The notes: generated by a model from the letters alone, not told the origin. A stretch of 64,000 nt of DNA from Gammaproteobacteria bacterium (GCA_020846135.1 JADLEK010000030.1:1-64000); one strand, 5' to 3'. Shown: positions 44,946 to 54,206, numbered from the stretch's first letter. Program-made: numbers and translations.

Positions 44946-46211
44946 ATGAGCGCCCTTCCTGTATTAACCACTGTGCCTGCCAGTAATACCAGTCTGGATT
45001 TAACTGGCATTCGCGCTGAATTTCCGATTCTGCGCCAGCAGATTCATGGCAAGCCGCTGGTTTATTTGGATAACGCCGCTTCGGTGCAAAAGCCGAATGC
45101 GGTGATTAACGCGATCAGCGACTGCTACAGCCGCTATTATGCTAATATCCATCGCGGCGTTCATCTGCTGTCGGAACGATCCACGATCGCCTATGAAGGG
45201 GCGCGGGAGAAAGTTCGGGCGTTTCTGAATGCCGCCAGCGTTCGGGAAATCATTTTTACCCGTGGGACCACGGAAAGCATCAACCTGGTCGCCAGTAGTT
45301 TTGGCGGCAATACGGTAAAAGCCGGCGATGAAATTGTCATTACCGGGATGGAGCATCATTCCAATATCGTGCCCTGGCAATTATTGTGTCAGCGTACCGG
45401 GGCGGTATTGAAAGTGGTTCCATTTACCGATGCGGGTGAGTTGATTCTGGAAGAGTATGAGCGACTGTTGAACAGCGGACGAGTCAAACTGGCGGTGTTT
45501 GTTCACATCTCCAATGCGCTGGGCACGATCAATCCGGTGAAAACCATGGTTGATTTGGCCCGCGCCCGAGGGATTCCTACGCTCATTGACGGGGCGCAGG
45601 CTATAGCTCATCTGAAGGTTGATATACAGGAGCTGGATTGCGATTTTTACGCCTTTTCCGGCCATAAAGTTTACGGGCCAAGCGGCGTCGGTGTACTGTA
45701 TGGCAAGCAGATTTTATTGGAAGCAATGCCGCCGTATCAGGGCGGCGGCGATATGATTAGCGTGGTCACGTTTGAGAAAACCGAATACGCTGATCTGCCC
45801 AATAAATTCGAGGCGGGGACTCCGAATATCGCCGGAGTGATTGGACTGGGTGCGGCGCTGGACTGGGTGAATCAGCTCGGTCTAAGCACCGTCGCCGCTC
45901 ATGAAAACGACTTGCTGGACGACGCCACTGTGCAATTGCTGGAGATTCCCGGTCTGAGCATTATGGGTACGGCGCGAGATAAAGCGGCGCTAGTCGCATT
46001 CACTCTGCAAGACATTCATCCCCACGACATCGGCACCATTCTTGACCGGGAGGGCGTTGCGATTCGCGCCGGCCATCATTGCGCCCAGCCAGTCATGCAA
46101 CGGTATGGCGTTCCAGCCACTGCGCGCGCCTCGTTTGCGGTCTATAACACCAGCGACGAAGTGAATGCATTGGTTAAAGCTCTTTGGAAAGTGAAGGAGT
46201 TATTTTCATAA
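44946..46211 (+). CDS. sufS: Cysteine desulfurase SufS
   Basis: A 421-residue PLP enzyme that takes sulfur from cysteine. Key sites: VYLDNAASVQKPNAVINAI (about 38-56), GMEHHSNIVPW near 138, the PLP-lysine in DFYAFSGHKVYGPSGVGVLY (about 229-248), and the catalytic Cys in RAGHHCAQPVMQRYGV (about 372-387). The N-terminal 20 residues extend beyond the typical start. The stop overlaps sufU by one base (TAATG). Confidence 0.96.
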   Translation: MSALPVLTTVPASNTSLDLTGIRAEFPILRQQIHGKPLVYLDNAASVQKPNAVINAISDCYSRYYANIHRGVHLLSERSTIAYEGAREKVRAFLNAASVREIIFTRGTTESINLVASSFGGNTVKAGDEIVITGMEHHSNIVPWQLLCQRTGAVLKVVPFTDAGELILEEYERLLNSGRVKLAVFVHISNALGTINPVKTMVDLARARGIPTLIDGAQAIAHLKVDIQELDCDFYAFSGHKVYGPSGVGVLYGKQILLEAMPPYQGGGDMISVVTFEKTEYADLPNKFEAGTPNIAGVIGLGAALDWVNQLGLSTVAAHENDLLDDATVQLLEIPGLSIMGTARDKAALVAFTLQDIHPHDIGTILDREGVAIRAGHHCAQPVMQRYGVPATARASFAVYNTSDEVNALVKALWKVKELFS

Positions 46212-46654
46212 TGAACGACTTGCGCGATCTGTATCAGGAAGTGATCCTCGATCACAACAAGCGGCCCCGTAATTTCCGCATTCTTCCCCAGCCCACGCAT
46301 CATGCTGATGGCGTTAATCCGCTGTGCGGCGACCGAATTAGCGTCTTTCTGGACATTGATGACGACATTATTCAGGACATTTCCTTTCAAGGGGCTGGCT
46401 GTGCGATTTCCAGCGCCTCAGCCTCATTGATGACCGAGGCGTTAAAAGGCAAACCGGTAGCTGAAATCGAGCATCTGTTTGAGGCGTTTCATACCGTGGT
46501 GACGACTAATTCCGAATGTCCGAAAGGACTGGGAAAATTGAGCGTATTAGCCGGCGTGCGTGATTATCCGAGCCGGGTTAAATGCGCCACCTTGGCCTGG
46601 CACGCGGTCCGAGCCGCGCTGGAACAGCATAAACAGCCGGTCGCAACCGAATAA
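46211..46654 (+). CDS. sufU: SufU-like (IscU-type) Fe-S scaffold / sulfur acceptor
   Basis: A 147-residue protein: LYQEVILDHNKRPRNF, then Cys in NPLCGDRI (about 37-44), GAGCAISSASAS (about 62-73) and RVKCATLAWHAVR (about 124-136). These three Cys plus Asp bind Zn or Fe-S. SufU accepts sulfur from SufS in systems lacking SufE, and no sufE or sufA is present here. ATG 46211 matches the normal N-terminus, MNDLRDLYQEVI. Confidence 0.93.
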   Translation: MNDLRDLYQEVILDHNKRPRNFRILPQPTHHADGVNPLCGDRISVFLDIDDDIIQDISFQGAGCAISSASASLMTEALKGKPVAEIEHLFEAFHTVVTTNSECPKGLGKLSVLAGVRDYPSRVKCATLAWHAVRAALEQHKQPVATE

Positions 46655-46667
46655 AGGGACCCTGCAG

Positions 46668-47003
46668 ATGACGACAACAATGACATTGCAGGATGTTGGC
46701 GAGTTGGAAGCCGGAATCATCAAGGCGCTGAAAAATGTCTACGATCCAGAGATTCCGGTAGATATTTACGAACTGGGGTTGATCTACAGCCTGAATGTCG
46801 ATCCACTGGTAGGTCATGCGGATATCGAAATGACTTTGACTGCCCCCGGATGTCCGGTGGCCGGATCCATGCCGGAGTGGGTGGAGAATGCCGCCCGCAG
46901 CGTTCCCGGGATTGAATCAGTCACGGTGGATCTGGTCTGGGAGCCGCCGTGGTCTCCGGAAAAAATGTCGATGCGGGCCAAGCTCGAATTGAACATGATT
47001 TAA
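46668..47003 (+). CDS. sufT: SufT-like DUF59 (MIP18) Fe-S assembly factor
   Basis: A 111-residue protein with the DUF59 core: ALKNVYDPEIPVDIYELGLI (about 19-38), then MTLTAPGCPVAGSMPEWVE with the conserved Cys, and VDLVWEPPWSPEKMS at the end. These proteins help deliver clusters to target proteins. The ATG at 46668 lies 13 bases after sufU and closes the operon. Confidence 0.92.
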   Translation: MTTTMTLQDVGELEAGIIKALKNVYDPEIPVDIYELGLIYSLNVDPLVGHADIEMTLTAPGCPVAGSMPEWVENAARSVPGIESVTVDLVWEPPWSPEKMSMRAKLELNMI

Positions 47004-47065
47004 GGCGATTTCCTGAAAAGAGGATACCTGCCTTAATTTCCACTCGAACCAAACGCAAGAATTTT

Positions 47066-47130
47066 AGCCACGGAAAAACACGGAACACACTGAAAAAATT
47101 TTCCGTGTCTTTCCGTGCTTTTCTGTGGCT
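47066..47130. repeat. Palindromic repeat between sufT and rluB (copy 2)
   Basis: AGCCACGGAAAAACACGGAA at the left and TTCCGTGCTTTTCTGTGGCT at the right are inverse with two mismatches. The pair could form a hairpin that terminates both convergent genes. It is related to 10556-10619. Confidence 0.8.
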
Positions 47131-47180
47131 GGTTTCTGGATGATCATCGACGCCCGGTATAGTCTTTTATGAGAAATCAC

Positions 47181-48143
47181 CTAATCAGAATCAGAAGGTC
47201 GGGCCGGATTCGGCCTGGCCCGACCGGATCTGGCGGGGCGCTGGGGCTTGACCGAGGCCGGACGGCCAGTGGCGCGGGAGGAGTCTGACCGTGGCGGCCT
47301 GGGCGTACTCCGCCGCTCCGAACCCGCTGAGGGTTTCTTCCGTCCTCTTTGGGGTTTATCCGGCCAGACCGGCCTGGATTCAGCCGGTGGCTGCGCTTCC
47401 ACCGCCGGCGGTTGATAGCTCGCCGCCTGCAACAATTCCGCTATCTGCGCCTCGTCCAGCTCATCCCAACGTCCGGGATGCAGTCCCCGCCGCAAGACCA
47501 CCGGCCCGTAGCGCACCCGAATCAGCCGGCTGACCGTAATCCCTTGCGATTCCCACAGCCGCCGCACCTCACGATGACGGCCTTCGCGCAGAATGACGTG
47601 ATACCAGTGATTGACGCCTTCGCCGCCGGCCTCGCGCATTTCATCGAACCGGGCCGGTCCATCCTCCAGCGGCACGCCTTCCAGCAGCCGGCGCAACTGT
47701 TCCGGCGTGACCTCGCCCGCCACCCGCACCGCATACTCCCGATCAATCCGGGAGGAAGGGTGCATCAATTGATTGGCCAGTTCGCCGTCGTTAGTCAGCA
47801 GCAGCAAACCCTGGGTGTTCAGGTCCAGCCGGCCTACCGCGATCCAGCGACCATCCCGCACTGGCGGCAGCCGATCAAAAACGGTGGGCCGACCACCCGG
47901 ATCACGGCGGGTGGTCATTTCTCCGACCGGCTTGTAATAGGCCAGCACCCGCCGGGGTTGCTGCTGCCGGGCGACTCGCACCGGTTTGCCATCGATCTGG
48001 ATCCGATCCGCAGCGCTGACCGACATACCAATCTGGGCCGGCTGGCCGTTGACGATGATTCGGTTCTGGCGAATCCAGTCTTCAATCTGGCGACGGGAGC
48101 CAAGACCAGCGCTGGCCAGGAATTTTTGCAGGCGTTCAGACAT
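47181..48143 (-). CDS. rluB: 23S rRNA pseudouridine synthase RluB
   Basis: A 320-residue protein from ATG 48143. An N-terminal S4 RNA-binding domain (ERLQKFLASAGLGSRRQIED) precedes the RsuA/RluB-type catalytic domain with GRLDLNTQGLLLLTNDGELA (about 100-119; Asp is catalytic) and GRHREVRRLWESQG. The C-terminal 75 residues are a Pro/Arg/Ser-rich disordered tail. It modifies 23S rRNA near position 2605 in E. coli. The start overlaps scpB by eight bases. Confidence 0.92.
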   Translation of the reverse strand: MSERLQKFLASAGLGSRRQIEDWIRQNRIIVNGQPAQIGMSVSAADRIQIDGKPVRVARQQQPRRVLAYYKPVGEMTTRRDPGGRPTVFDRLPPVRDGRWIAVGRLDLNTQGLLLLTNDGELANQLMHPSSRIDREYAVRVAGEVTPEQLRRLLEGVPLEDGPARFDEMREAGGEGVNHWYHVILREGRHREVRRLWESQGITVSRLIRVRYGPVVLRRGLHPGRWDELDEAQIAELLQAASYQPPAVEAQPPAESRPVWPDKPQRGRKKPSAGSERRSTPRPPRSDSSRATGRPASVKPQRPARSGRARPNPARPSDSD

Positions 48144-48732
48144 CGGGAAATTCCGTTTGCGGTGAGGAGTCGGGCAAGGCAGTGCGCTCTTCCAGCGCCG
48201 CGCCAATCGCTGCCAAGTCGCGCGGCGCGGCCAGTGGCGGCAAATCGCCCAGGCTCTTGAGGTTGAAATAATCCAGGAAGGCGCGAGTGGTGGCGTACAG
48301 GGCTGGATGACCGGGGACTTCGCGATGGCCGATGATCTTGATCCAGCCGCGCTCCTGCAAGGTTTTCATGATGCTGGTGCTGACGCTGACCCCGCGCACT
48401 TCTTCAATCTCGCCCCGGGTAATGGGCTGGCGGTAGGCGATCAGGGCCAAAGTTTCCAGCGAGGCGCGGGAATAGCTAGCGGCGCGTTCCTCCCACAGCC
48501 GGGACACCCACGGCGAAAAGGGTTTCGGCACTTGCAGACGAAAGCCGCTGGCGACTTCGACCAGTTCCATGCCGCGCCCGGCATAACTGGCCGCCAGATC
48601 GACCAGCGCGGTGCGGATGGCATCCCGGTCGGGCCGCTCCGCCTCGGGGAAAGTTTCCAGCAACCGCTCCAGCGTCACCGGTTCGCCAGCAGCCAGCAGC
48701 AACGCTTCGAGGAGGATCTTCAGCTCCGGCAT
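48136..48732 (-). CDS. scpB: Segregation and condensation protein B
   Basis: A 198-residue winged-helix protein: MPELKILLEALLLAAGEPVT, SRASLETLALIAYRQPITRG (about 110-129) and VSTSIMKTLQERGWIKIIGH, ending near PALYATTRAFLDYFNLKSL. ScpB partners ScpA and SMC in chromosome condensation. The ATG at 48732 is the family start; an upstream in-frame start would run into scpA. It follows scpA by ten bases. Confidence 0.94.
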   Translation of the reverse strand: MPELKILLEALLLAAGEPVTLERLLETFPEAERPDRDAIRTALVDLAASYAGRGMELVEVASGFRLQVPKPFSPWVSRLWEERAASYSRASLETLALIAYRQPITRGEIEEVRGVSVSTSIMKTLQERGWIKIIGHREVPGHPALYATTRAFLDYFNLKSLGDLPPLAAPRDLAAIGAALEERTALPDSSPQTEFPDV

Positions 48733-48742
48733 GGCGACAACG

Positions 48743-49570
48743 CTAACTCCGGCGGCGAACGTGAATCGGCGCGAATGGTTCAGTTTGCACCAGTTCCAGC
48801 AGCGCCTCACGCAGCAATTCCAGTATCGCCATAAAGGTCACGACCAAGCCCCGCCGCCCTTCTTCAGGGCGAAACAGGGAAGTAAATGCGGTAAAGCGCA
48901 GCACGTCCAGTTGCTCCAGCACCTGGCTCATCCGCTCGCGCACCGACAGCGCCTCGCGCTGAATCGGGTGGCGGGTGAACAGTTCTGCCCGGTTCATCAC
49001 CTCGCGCAGGGCGTCTAGCAGATCGGCCAGATTGACCGGCGGCGGAGTCCGCACGAGATCCCGATAAACCGGCTCGGCGCTGGCGGTGAACAGGTCGCGC
49101 TCCAGACGCGGCAGGGTGTCCAAAGTTCGCGCAGCCTGTTGAAAACGTTCGTATTCCTGGAGGCGGCGGACCAGTTCGGCGCGGGGGTCCAGTTCCTCAG
49201 CTTCGGCGGTCGCCGGACGCGGCAGTAACAGCCGGGATTTGATTTCCGCCAGCCATGCCGCCATCACCAGGTATTCCGCCGCCAATTCCAGCCGCAACTC
49301 CTGCATCAGCGCCAGATATTCCATGTATTGCCGGGTAATATCGGCAATCGGAATGTCGAGGATATTAAGATTCTGGCGCTGAATCAGATACAGCAGCAAA
49401 TCCAGCGGTCCCTCGAAGGCTTCCAGAAACACTTCCAGCGCATCCGGCGGGATGTACAGATCATGCGGAATCTTGGTAAATGGTTGACCGCCCACTTTAG
49501 CCAGTAGCGGCGTTTCAGCCACATCAACAGCGGGATTAACTGATTCAGCGGTAGTCAAGACCGGGTCCAA
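48743..49570 (-). CDS. scpA: Segregation and condensation protein A
   Basis: A 275-residue kleisin. The conserved region starts about residue 45: FLEAFEGPLDLLLYLIQRQN, then LNILDIPIADITRQYMEYLA and AAEYLVMAAWLAEIKSRLLL. The C-terminus (VVTFMAILELLREALLELVQ) is the winged helix binding the SMC head. The first 40 residues are a variable extension. It lies six bases after trpS. Confidence 0.94.
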   Translation of the reverse strand: MDPVLTTAESVNPAVDVAETPLLAKVGGQPFTKIPHDLYIPPDALEVFLEAFEGPLDLLLYLIQRQNLNILDIPIADITRQYMEYLALMQELRLELAAEYLVMAAWLAEIKSRLLLPRPATAEAEELDPRAELVRRLQEYERFQQAARTLDTLPRLERDLFTASAEPVYRDLVRTPPPVNLADLLDALREVMNRAELFTRHPIQREALSVRERMSQVLEQLDVLRFTAFTSLFRPEEGRRGLVVTFMAILELLREALLELVQTEPFAPIHVRRRS

Positions 49571-49576
49571 CCCATT

Positions 49577-50584
49577 TCACAGCGTCAGTGGTCGAATGCC
49601 TACCGCTCGCCGCAATTCCTGCAGGAAAGGAACGCTGTATTCCCGGGCCCGCGCTGCGCCTTTTTTTAAAATCTGTTCAATGTGATCCGGTTGTTCCAGC
49701 AATTCGTAATACCGTTGCCGTGGCTCGCTGAGTTCAGCATTCAGGCGCTCAAACAGGATCTGTTTCATTTCGCCCCAGCCAATGCCCTGCGCATAGCGCA
49801 GTTGAATCGCGGCGCTTTCTTCAGCCGTCGCAAAGGCCCGATAAATCTGGAACAGGGTGCAGGTTTCCGGGTCTTTAGGCGCTTCTGGCGGCAATGAATT
49901 GGTCTTGATCCGCATAATTAACTTGCGCAGACTTTTCTCTGGCTCAAACAGCGGAATCGTATTGCCGTAACTCTTGCTCATCTTGCGCCCATCGAGTCCA
50001 ATCAGCACCGCATTTTTCTCGTCAACGACCGCTTCTGGCAACACAAAATGCTCGCCATACAGGTAATTAAACCGTGCAGCGATGTCGCGGGCCATTTCCA
50101 GATGCTGAGTCTGATCCCGGCCAACCGGGATTTTATGGGCCTTGAACATCAGAATATCCGCCGCCATCAGAATCGGATAACAGAACAGACCCATGGTTAC
50201 AGCTTTGTCCGGATCCTTGTCGGGATCGGCCAGATTTTCAGCCACGGCGGCCTTATAGGCGTGGGCGCGATTCATCAGACCTTTGGCGGTCATACAGGTC
50301 AGGAGCCAGGTTAATTCCAGAATTTCAGGAATATCGGTCTGGGCGTAAAAGATAACGTTATTAACATCTAGTCCCAGCGCCAGCCAGGTCGCAGCGACTT
50401 CCAGTCGGGAACGGTGAACCAGGGCCGGGTCCTGGCATTTGATCAGCGCATGATAATCAGCCAGAAAATAGAACGACTGAACATCGGTGCGGCGGCTGGC
50501 GGCAATGGCGGGCTGAATGGCGCCGACATAGTTGCCCAAATGCGGCGCGCCGGTCGTGGTAATGCCGGTCAGGGTAATTTCCAT
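49577..50584 (-). CDS. trpS: Tryptophanyl-tRNA synthetase
   Basis: A 335-residue class I enzyme. The HIGH-type motif is in TGAPHLGNYVGAIQPAI (about residues 11-27) and KMSKS is in LDGRKMSKSYGNTIPLF (about 192-208). Intermediate segments RTDVQSFYFLADYHAL and PVGRDQTQHLEMARDIAARF are standard. It charges tRNA-Trp. The start is ATG 50584; scpA follows with six bases. Confidence 0.96.
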   Translation of the reverse strand: MEITLTGITTTGAPHLGNYVGAIQPAIAASRRTDVQSFYFLADYHALIKCQDPALVHRSRLEVAATWLALGLDVNNVIFYAQTDIPEILELTWLLTCMTAKGLMNRAHAYKAAVAENLADPDKDPDKAVTMGLFCYPILMAADILMFKAHKIPVGRDQTQHLEMARDIAARFNYLYGEHFVLPEAVVDEKNAVLIGLDGRKMSKSYGNTIPLFEPEKSLRKLIMRIKTNSLPPEAPKDPETCTLFQIYRAFATAEESAAIQLRYAQGIGWGEMKQILFERLNAELSEPRQRYYELLEQPDHIEQILKKGAARAREYSVPFLQELRRAVGIRPLTL

Positions 50585-50625
50585 GATCAGGATAAAACTC
50601 GCAGGCGGAATCAGGAGAAAAGAAA

Positions 50626-51273
50626 TCAGGAGAAAAACACGGTCAGGATCACATGGCGGATGGCATTGACTATCGGCATCAGATTCAGTACGCCGCTCAT
50701 GAGCAACACCACCAAAATAACGAGGCCATAGGGTTCGATCTGGGCCATGATTTGCCCGGCGCGATTCGGCAATGCCCCGGCCAGCACCCGCGATCCATCC
50801 AGCGGCGGAATGGGTACCAGATTCAGGACGCCGAGCATCACATTGACATCAATACCCGCAACCCCCATCGCCATCAGCGGCAAACCCAGCCATGGCAACG
50901 GGCCATGCAGCGTCTGTCCGGCCAGCGTCACCAGCGCCCAGCCCAGCGCCATCAACAGATTGGACAGCGGCCCGGCCAACGCCACCAGCGCCATATCCCG
51001 CTTGGGTTGCCGCAGTCGGCCATAGTTGACCGGCACCGGCTTGGCCCAGCCGAAAATGAAACCGCCAAAGACCGCCAGCAATCCCGGCACCAGCACCGTG
51101 CCGATCGGATCGATATGCCGTAGCGGATTGAGACTGAGCCGGCCCTGAGCCTTGGCGGTCGTATCCCCACAGCGCAGCGCCACCCAGCCGTGGGCGACTT
51201 CATGCAGGGTAATCGCCAGCAGCAGCGGCGGCGCCATGATAATGATTTGCTGAATCAGGTTTAAATCGAGCAT
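50626..51273 (-). CDS. Site-2-type membrane metalloprotease, M50 family
   Basis: A 215-residue integral membrane protein. The zinc motif HEVAH (about residues 23-27, in LLLAITLHEVAHGWVALRCG) and the second ligand region GVLNLVPIPPLDGSRVLAG near 150-168 match the small M50 peptidases. About five membrane helices are visible. Substrate unknown. The ATG at 51273 gives MLDLNLIQQIIIMAPPLLLA. No PDZ domain is present, unlike RseP. Confidence 0.88.
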   Translation of the reverse strand: MLDLNLIQQIIIMAPPLLLAITLHEVAHGWVALRCGDTTAKAQGRLSLNPLRHIDPIGTVLVPGLLAVFGGFIFGWAKPVPVNYGRLRQPKRDMALVALAGPLSNLLMALGWALVTLAGQTLHGPLPWLGLPLMAMGVAGIDVNVMLGVLNLVPIPPLDGSRVLAGALPNRAGQIMAQIEPYGLVILVVLLMSGVLNLMPIVNAIRHVILTVFFS

Positions 51274-51307
51274 GAAGAGATTATACGCAGGGCGGTTTGG
51301 ACGGGCA

Positions 51308-51928
51308 TTAAAGAAATGGGCCGGCATCGCCCAGGCCCTGGCGCAGCAGGGTTGGCGCATCGCCGGTCAGATCCAGCACAGTGGTGGGTTCATGCTGACC
51401 GGGGCCGCCGTCAATGATCAGATCGACCGCATGACCCAGGCGCTCCTCGACTTCTTCCGGATCGGACAGCGGCCACTCGTCGCCGGGCAGCACCAGGGTG
51501 CAACTCATGATCGGCTCGCCCAGCTCCGCCAGCAGGGCGCGGACGATGACATGGTCCGGCACCCGCACCCCGATGGTCTTGCGGCGCGGATGCTGTAGAC
51601 GGCGCGGCACTTCATGGGTGGCTTGCAGAATAAAGGTGAACGGCCCCGGTGTTGCGGCTTTCAGCAGCCGGTAGCGCTGATTGTCCACCTTGGCGTAGGT
51701 CGCAATTTCCGACAGATCGCGGCAAACCAAGGTGAAGTTATGCTGGCGATCGGTCTGGCGAATCTGGCGAATCCGATCTGCCGCCAATTTGTCGCCCAAC
51801 TGGCAACCCAGGGCGTAGCTGGAATCGGTGGGGTAGATGAGGACATCGCCCGCGCGCAACTGCGCCACCGCCTGGTTAATCAGCCGGGGTTGAGGGTTGG
51901 CGGGATGAATTTGTAATAACCGGCTCAT
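51308..51928 (-). CDS. YciO-type Sua5/YrdC family protein
   Basis: A 206-residue protein matching YciO. Conserved stretches: LRAGDVLIYPTDSSYALGCQ (about 26-45), RQIRQTDRQHNFTLVCRDLS, PGPFTFILQATHEVPRRLQH and TIGVRVPDHVIVRALLAELG. The family fold binds RNA or nucleotides and is related to threonylcarbamoyl-AMP synthase, but YciO has weaker activity and is a separate branch. ATG 51928 yields MSRLLQIHPANPQPRLINQA, the usual YciO start. Confidence 0.86.
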   Translation of the reverse strand: MSRLLQIHPANPQPRLINQAVAQLRAGDVLIYPTDSSYALGCQLGDKLAADRIRQIRQTDRQHNFTLVCRDLSEIATYAKVDNQRYRLLKAATPGPFTFILQATHEVPRRLQHPRRKTIGVRVPDHVIVRALLAELGEPIMSCTLVLPGDEWPLSDPEEVEERLGHAVDLIIDGGPGQHEPTTVLDLTGDAPTLLRQGLGDAGPFL

Positions 51929-52071
51929 GGCCTGTACTATTCTCTGGTTTAGATTAAAGCGCGGATTACGCTGGGTTGGCAACTTGCCAGCCTGACGCGG
52001 TCCGGTCAAGACGGCGACCATGAGGCCGCCTTTCTTTTGCCACTTGATCAACCAAACGGCTCCTGCCTGCA

Positions 52072-52626
52072 ATGAAACTGCTGTTCGATTTTCTACCGAT
52101 TCTGCTGTTCTTTGTCGCCTACAAAATGGCCGATATTTATGTGGCTACCGGCATCCTCATTGTCGCGACCCTGGCTCAGGTTGGCTGGTTGTGGCTGCGC
52201 CAGCATCGGGTGGAAAAACTGCCGCTGATCACCGCCGGACTGGTGCTGGTGTTGGGCGGGGCGACGCTGATTCTGCATGATCCCATCTTCGTCAAATGGA
52301 AGCCAACCATCGTCAACTGGCTGTTTGCGGCAGCGTTCCTCGGTAGTCGGTTTATCGGCCAGAAAACCTTGCTGGAGCGGATGATGGGCGGACAACTGGA
52401 ACTTCCCGCTCAGATCTGGGTCAAGCTCACGTTCGCTTGGGTCCTGTTTTTCTGTGTGCTGGGCGCGTTGAATCTGTATGTCGCCTTCAGTTTCGACGAA
52501 AACACCTGGGTCAATTTCAAGCTGTTTGGGATGCTCGGCCTGACCGTGCTGTTCGTGCTGGCGCAAGCGGCGTATATGAGCCGCCACCTCAAACTCGACG
52601 ATGAAGCGCCCTCAAAGGAGTCCTGA
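52072..52626 (+). CDS. yciB: Inner-membrane protein YciB (septation protein A family)
   Basis: A 184-residue protein with five or so membrane helices: MKLLFDFLPILLFFVAYKMA, then FVKWKPTIVNWLFAAAFLGS and VNFKLFGMLGLTVLFVLAQA. The family interacts with division and cell-envelope proteins. It diverges from the YciO gene, and yciI follows three bases later in the same order as in E. coli relatives. Confidence 0.93.
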   Translation: MKLLFDFLPILLFFVAYKMADIYVATGILIVATLAQVGWLWLRQHRVEKLPLITAGLVLVLGGATLILHDPIFVKWKPTIVNWLFAAAFLGSRFIGQKTLLERMMGGQLELPAQIWVKLTFAWVLFFCVLGALNLYVAFSFDENTWVNFKLFGMLGLTVLFVLAQAAYMSRHLKLDDEAPSKES

Positions 52627-52629
52627 ACC

Positions 52630-52932
52630 ATGTTGTACGCCATCCTGGGCCGCGATGCGCCAGAGAGCCTGACCCGGCGCCTGGCCGTTCGTCCGGCTCA
52701 TCTGGAGCGGCTGAACGCGCTGCTGGCTGAGGGCCGGTTGATTCTGGCCGGGCCGTTGCCGGCGATTGATAGCCCTGATCCGGGTCCCGCCGGCTTTCAG
52801 GGCAGCTTGGTGGTCGCTGAATTCACCTCGCTGGAAGAGGCCCGCGCCTGGGCTGAGGCCGATCCCTATGTCGCTGCCGGCGTGTATGCCGGAGTGGACG
52901 TCTATCCGTTTCGCAAGGTATTGCCGGCATGA
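52630..52932 (+). CDS. yciI: YciI family protein
   Basis: A 100-residue YCII-domain protein: [40 protein letters not shown] with the conserved His-Asp type pocket, and [20 protein letters not shown]. The dimeric ferredoxin-like fold is known; the reaction is not. It overlaps the BolA gene by four bases (ATGA). Confidence 0.92.
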   Translation: MLYAILGRDAPESLTRRLAVRPAHLERLNALLAEGRLILAGPLPAIDSPDPGPAGFQGSLVVAEFTSLEEARAWAEADPYVAAGVYAGVDVYPFRKVLPA

Positions 52933-53195
52933 TGGATCGGGTCGCCCTGATTGAACAACGGCTGCGGACCGCGCTGACCCCTGAATCGCTGGAGATCATC
53001 GACGATAGCGTTGCCCATTCTGGTCATGCCGGGGCGCGGGACGGCGGTCATTTTTCGGTTCAGATTGTCTCAGCCACCTTTATTGGCAAAACTCTGCTGC
53101 AACGCCATCGGTTGGTGAATGCCGCGCTGGCTGATTTAATGCGTCAGGAGATTCACGCGCTGAGCATCACGGCGCGGACTCCGGACGAAACCTGA
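52929..53195 (+). CDS. bolA: BolA family protein
   Basis: An 88-residue protein: [20 protein letters not shown], then [20 protein letters not shown] and [20 protein letters not shown], the BolA core. BolA proteins bind monothiol glutaredoxins and help Fe-S trafficking or act as regulators. This copy could be either bolA or the shorter ibaG type; the [14 protein letters not shown] segment fits BolA. Confidence 0.88.
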   Translation: MMDRVALIEQRLRTALTPESLEIIDDSVAHSGHAGARDGGHFSVQIVSATFIGKTLLQRHRLVNAALADLMRQEIHALSITARTPDET

Positions 53196-53232
53196 TTTCT
53201 CATTTCTCTCAACCTTCTGGAAAACAACGAGC

Positions 53233-54192
53233 ATGAAAAAAACCAACCGTTTGGCTCTTCCCCTGCTGGCTCTTTCTTCCGCTCTGCTGCTGTCCGGCGT
53301 AGCCTTGGCAGCCGAAGACAAGAAACCCGAAGCGGCCCCTACGCCGGCGACCGCAACCCCAGCTCCAGCCATGCCCGCCGCCGCGCCGGCTCCATCGTTC
53401 ACCATTCCCGATCCGGTGGCGACCATCAACGGCAAGCCCATTCCGAAATCGCTGTTTGATCAGTACGCGCAGCAACTCAAGGGCCGGGCCAAGGTGGATT
53501 CACCGGAGGGCGTCAAGGCGCTGGTGGATCAACTGGTGATGGAAGAATTGTTGCTGCAGGAAGCCGCCAAGCAGAAGCTGGCGGATGACCCGCAAATCAA
53601 GCAACAGTTGCAGATGATGCAGAACAACCTGCTGGCCAGCAGCGTGGTCCGCAAAATGTTGGCTGACAACACGCCTAGCGAGGACGCTATCAAGAAAGAG
53701 TATGAAACTGCGGTTGCAGCGATGAAGGGCAAGGAATACAAGGCCAGTCATATCCTGGTGGATACCGAGGACAAGGCCAAGGCGATTATCGAAGAACTCA
53801 AGAAAGGCGGCAGTTTTGCTGAACTGGCCAAGACCAAATCCAGCGACAGTTCCGCAGCCCAGGGCGGCGATCTGGGCTGGTTCGCGCCGAGCATGATGGT
53901 GCCGCCGTTCGCACAGGCCGCCGCCAAGCTGGAGAAGGGCAAGTACACGGAACAGCCGGTGCAAACCCAGTTCGGCTGGCATGTGATCCTGCTGGAAGAT
54001 ACCCGCGACGCGACTCCGCCGTCGATGGACGAGTTGAAGCCCCAGATCGCGCAGATGTTGCAAAGCAAGGTCGTGAATGACTACCTGGAAAAGCTGAAGT
54101 CCGGCGCCAAGATCGAGGTCACCGAAATTCAGGTTCAAGCCAAGCCGGCTCCTGAAGCCGCTAAAGACAGCAAGCCTGCTGAGAAGAAGTAA
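53233..54192 (+). CDS. Periplasmic peptidyl-prolyl isomerase, parvulin type
   Basis: A 319-residue exported protein. The signal peptide (LALPLLALSSALLLSGVALA) is followed by an Ala/Pro-rich linker, an N-terminal chaperone helical domain (GKPIPKSLFDQYAQQLKGRA, LVDQLVMEELLLQEAAKQKL) and a parvulin domain at about 175-275: ASHILVDTEDKAKAIIEELK, GGDLGWFAPSMMVPPFAQAA and TQFGWHVILLEDTRD. The tail is Ala/Lys-rich. It likely helps fold outer-membrane proteins, in the PpiD/SurA/PrsA broad group. Confidence 0.92.
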   Translation: MKKTNRLALPLLALSSALLLSGVALAAEDKKPEAAPTPATATPAPAMPAAAPAPSFTIPDPVATINGKPIPKSLFDQYAQQLKGRAKVDSPEGVKALVDQLVMEELLLQEAAKQKLADDPQIKQQLQMMQNNLLASSVVRKMLADNTPSEDAIKKEYETAVAAMKGKEYKASHILVDTEDKAKAIIEELKKGGSFAELAKTKSSDSSAAQGGDLGWFAPSMMVPPFAQAAAKLEKGKYTEQPVQTQFGWHVILLEDTRDATPPSMDELKPQIAQMLQSKVVNDYLEKLKSGAKIEVTEIQVQAKPAPEAAKDSKPAEKK

Positions 54193-54206
54193 TCTTCCAC
54201 GGTTCG

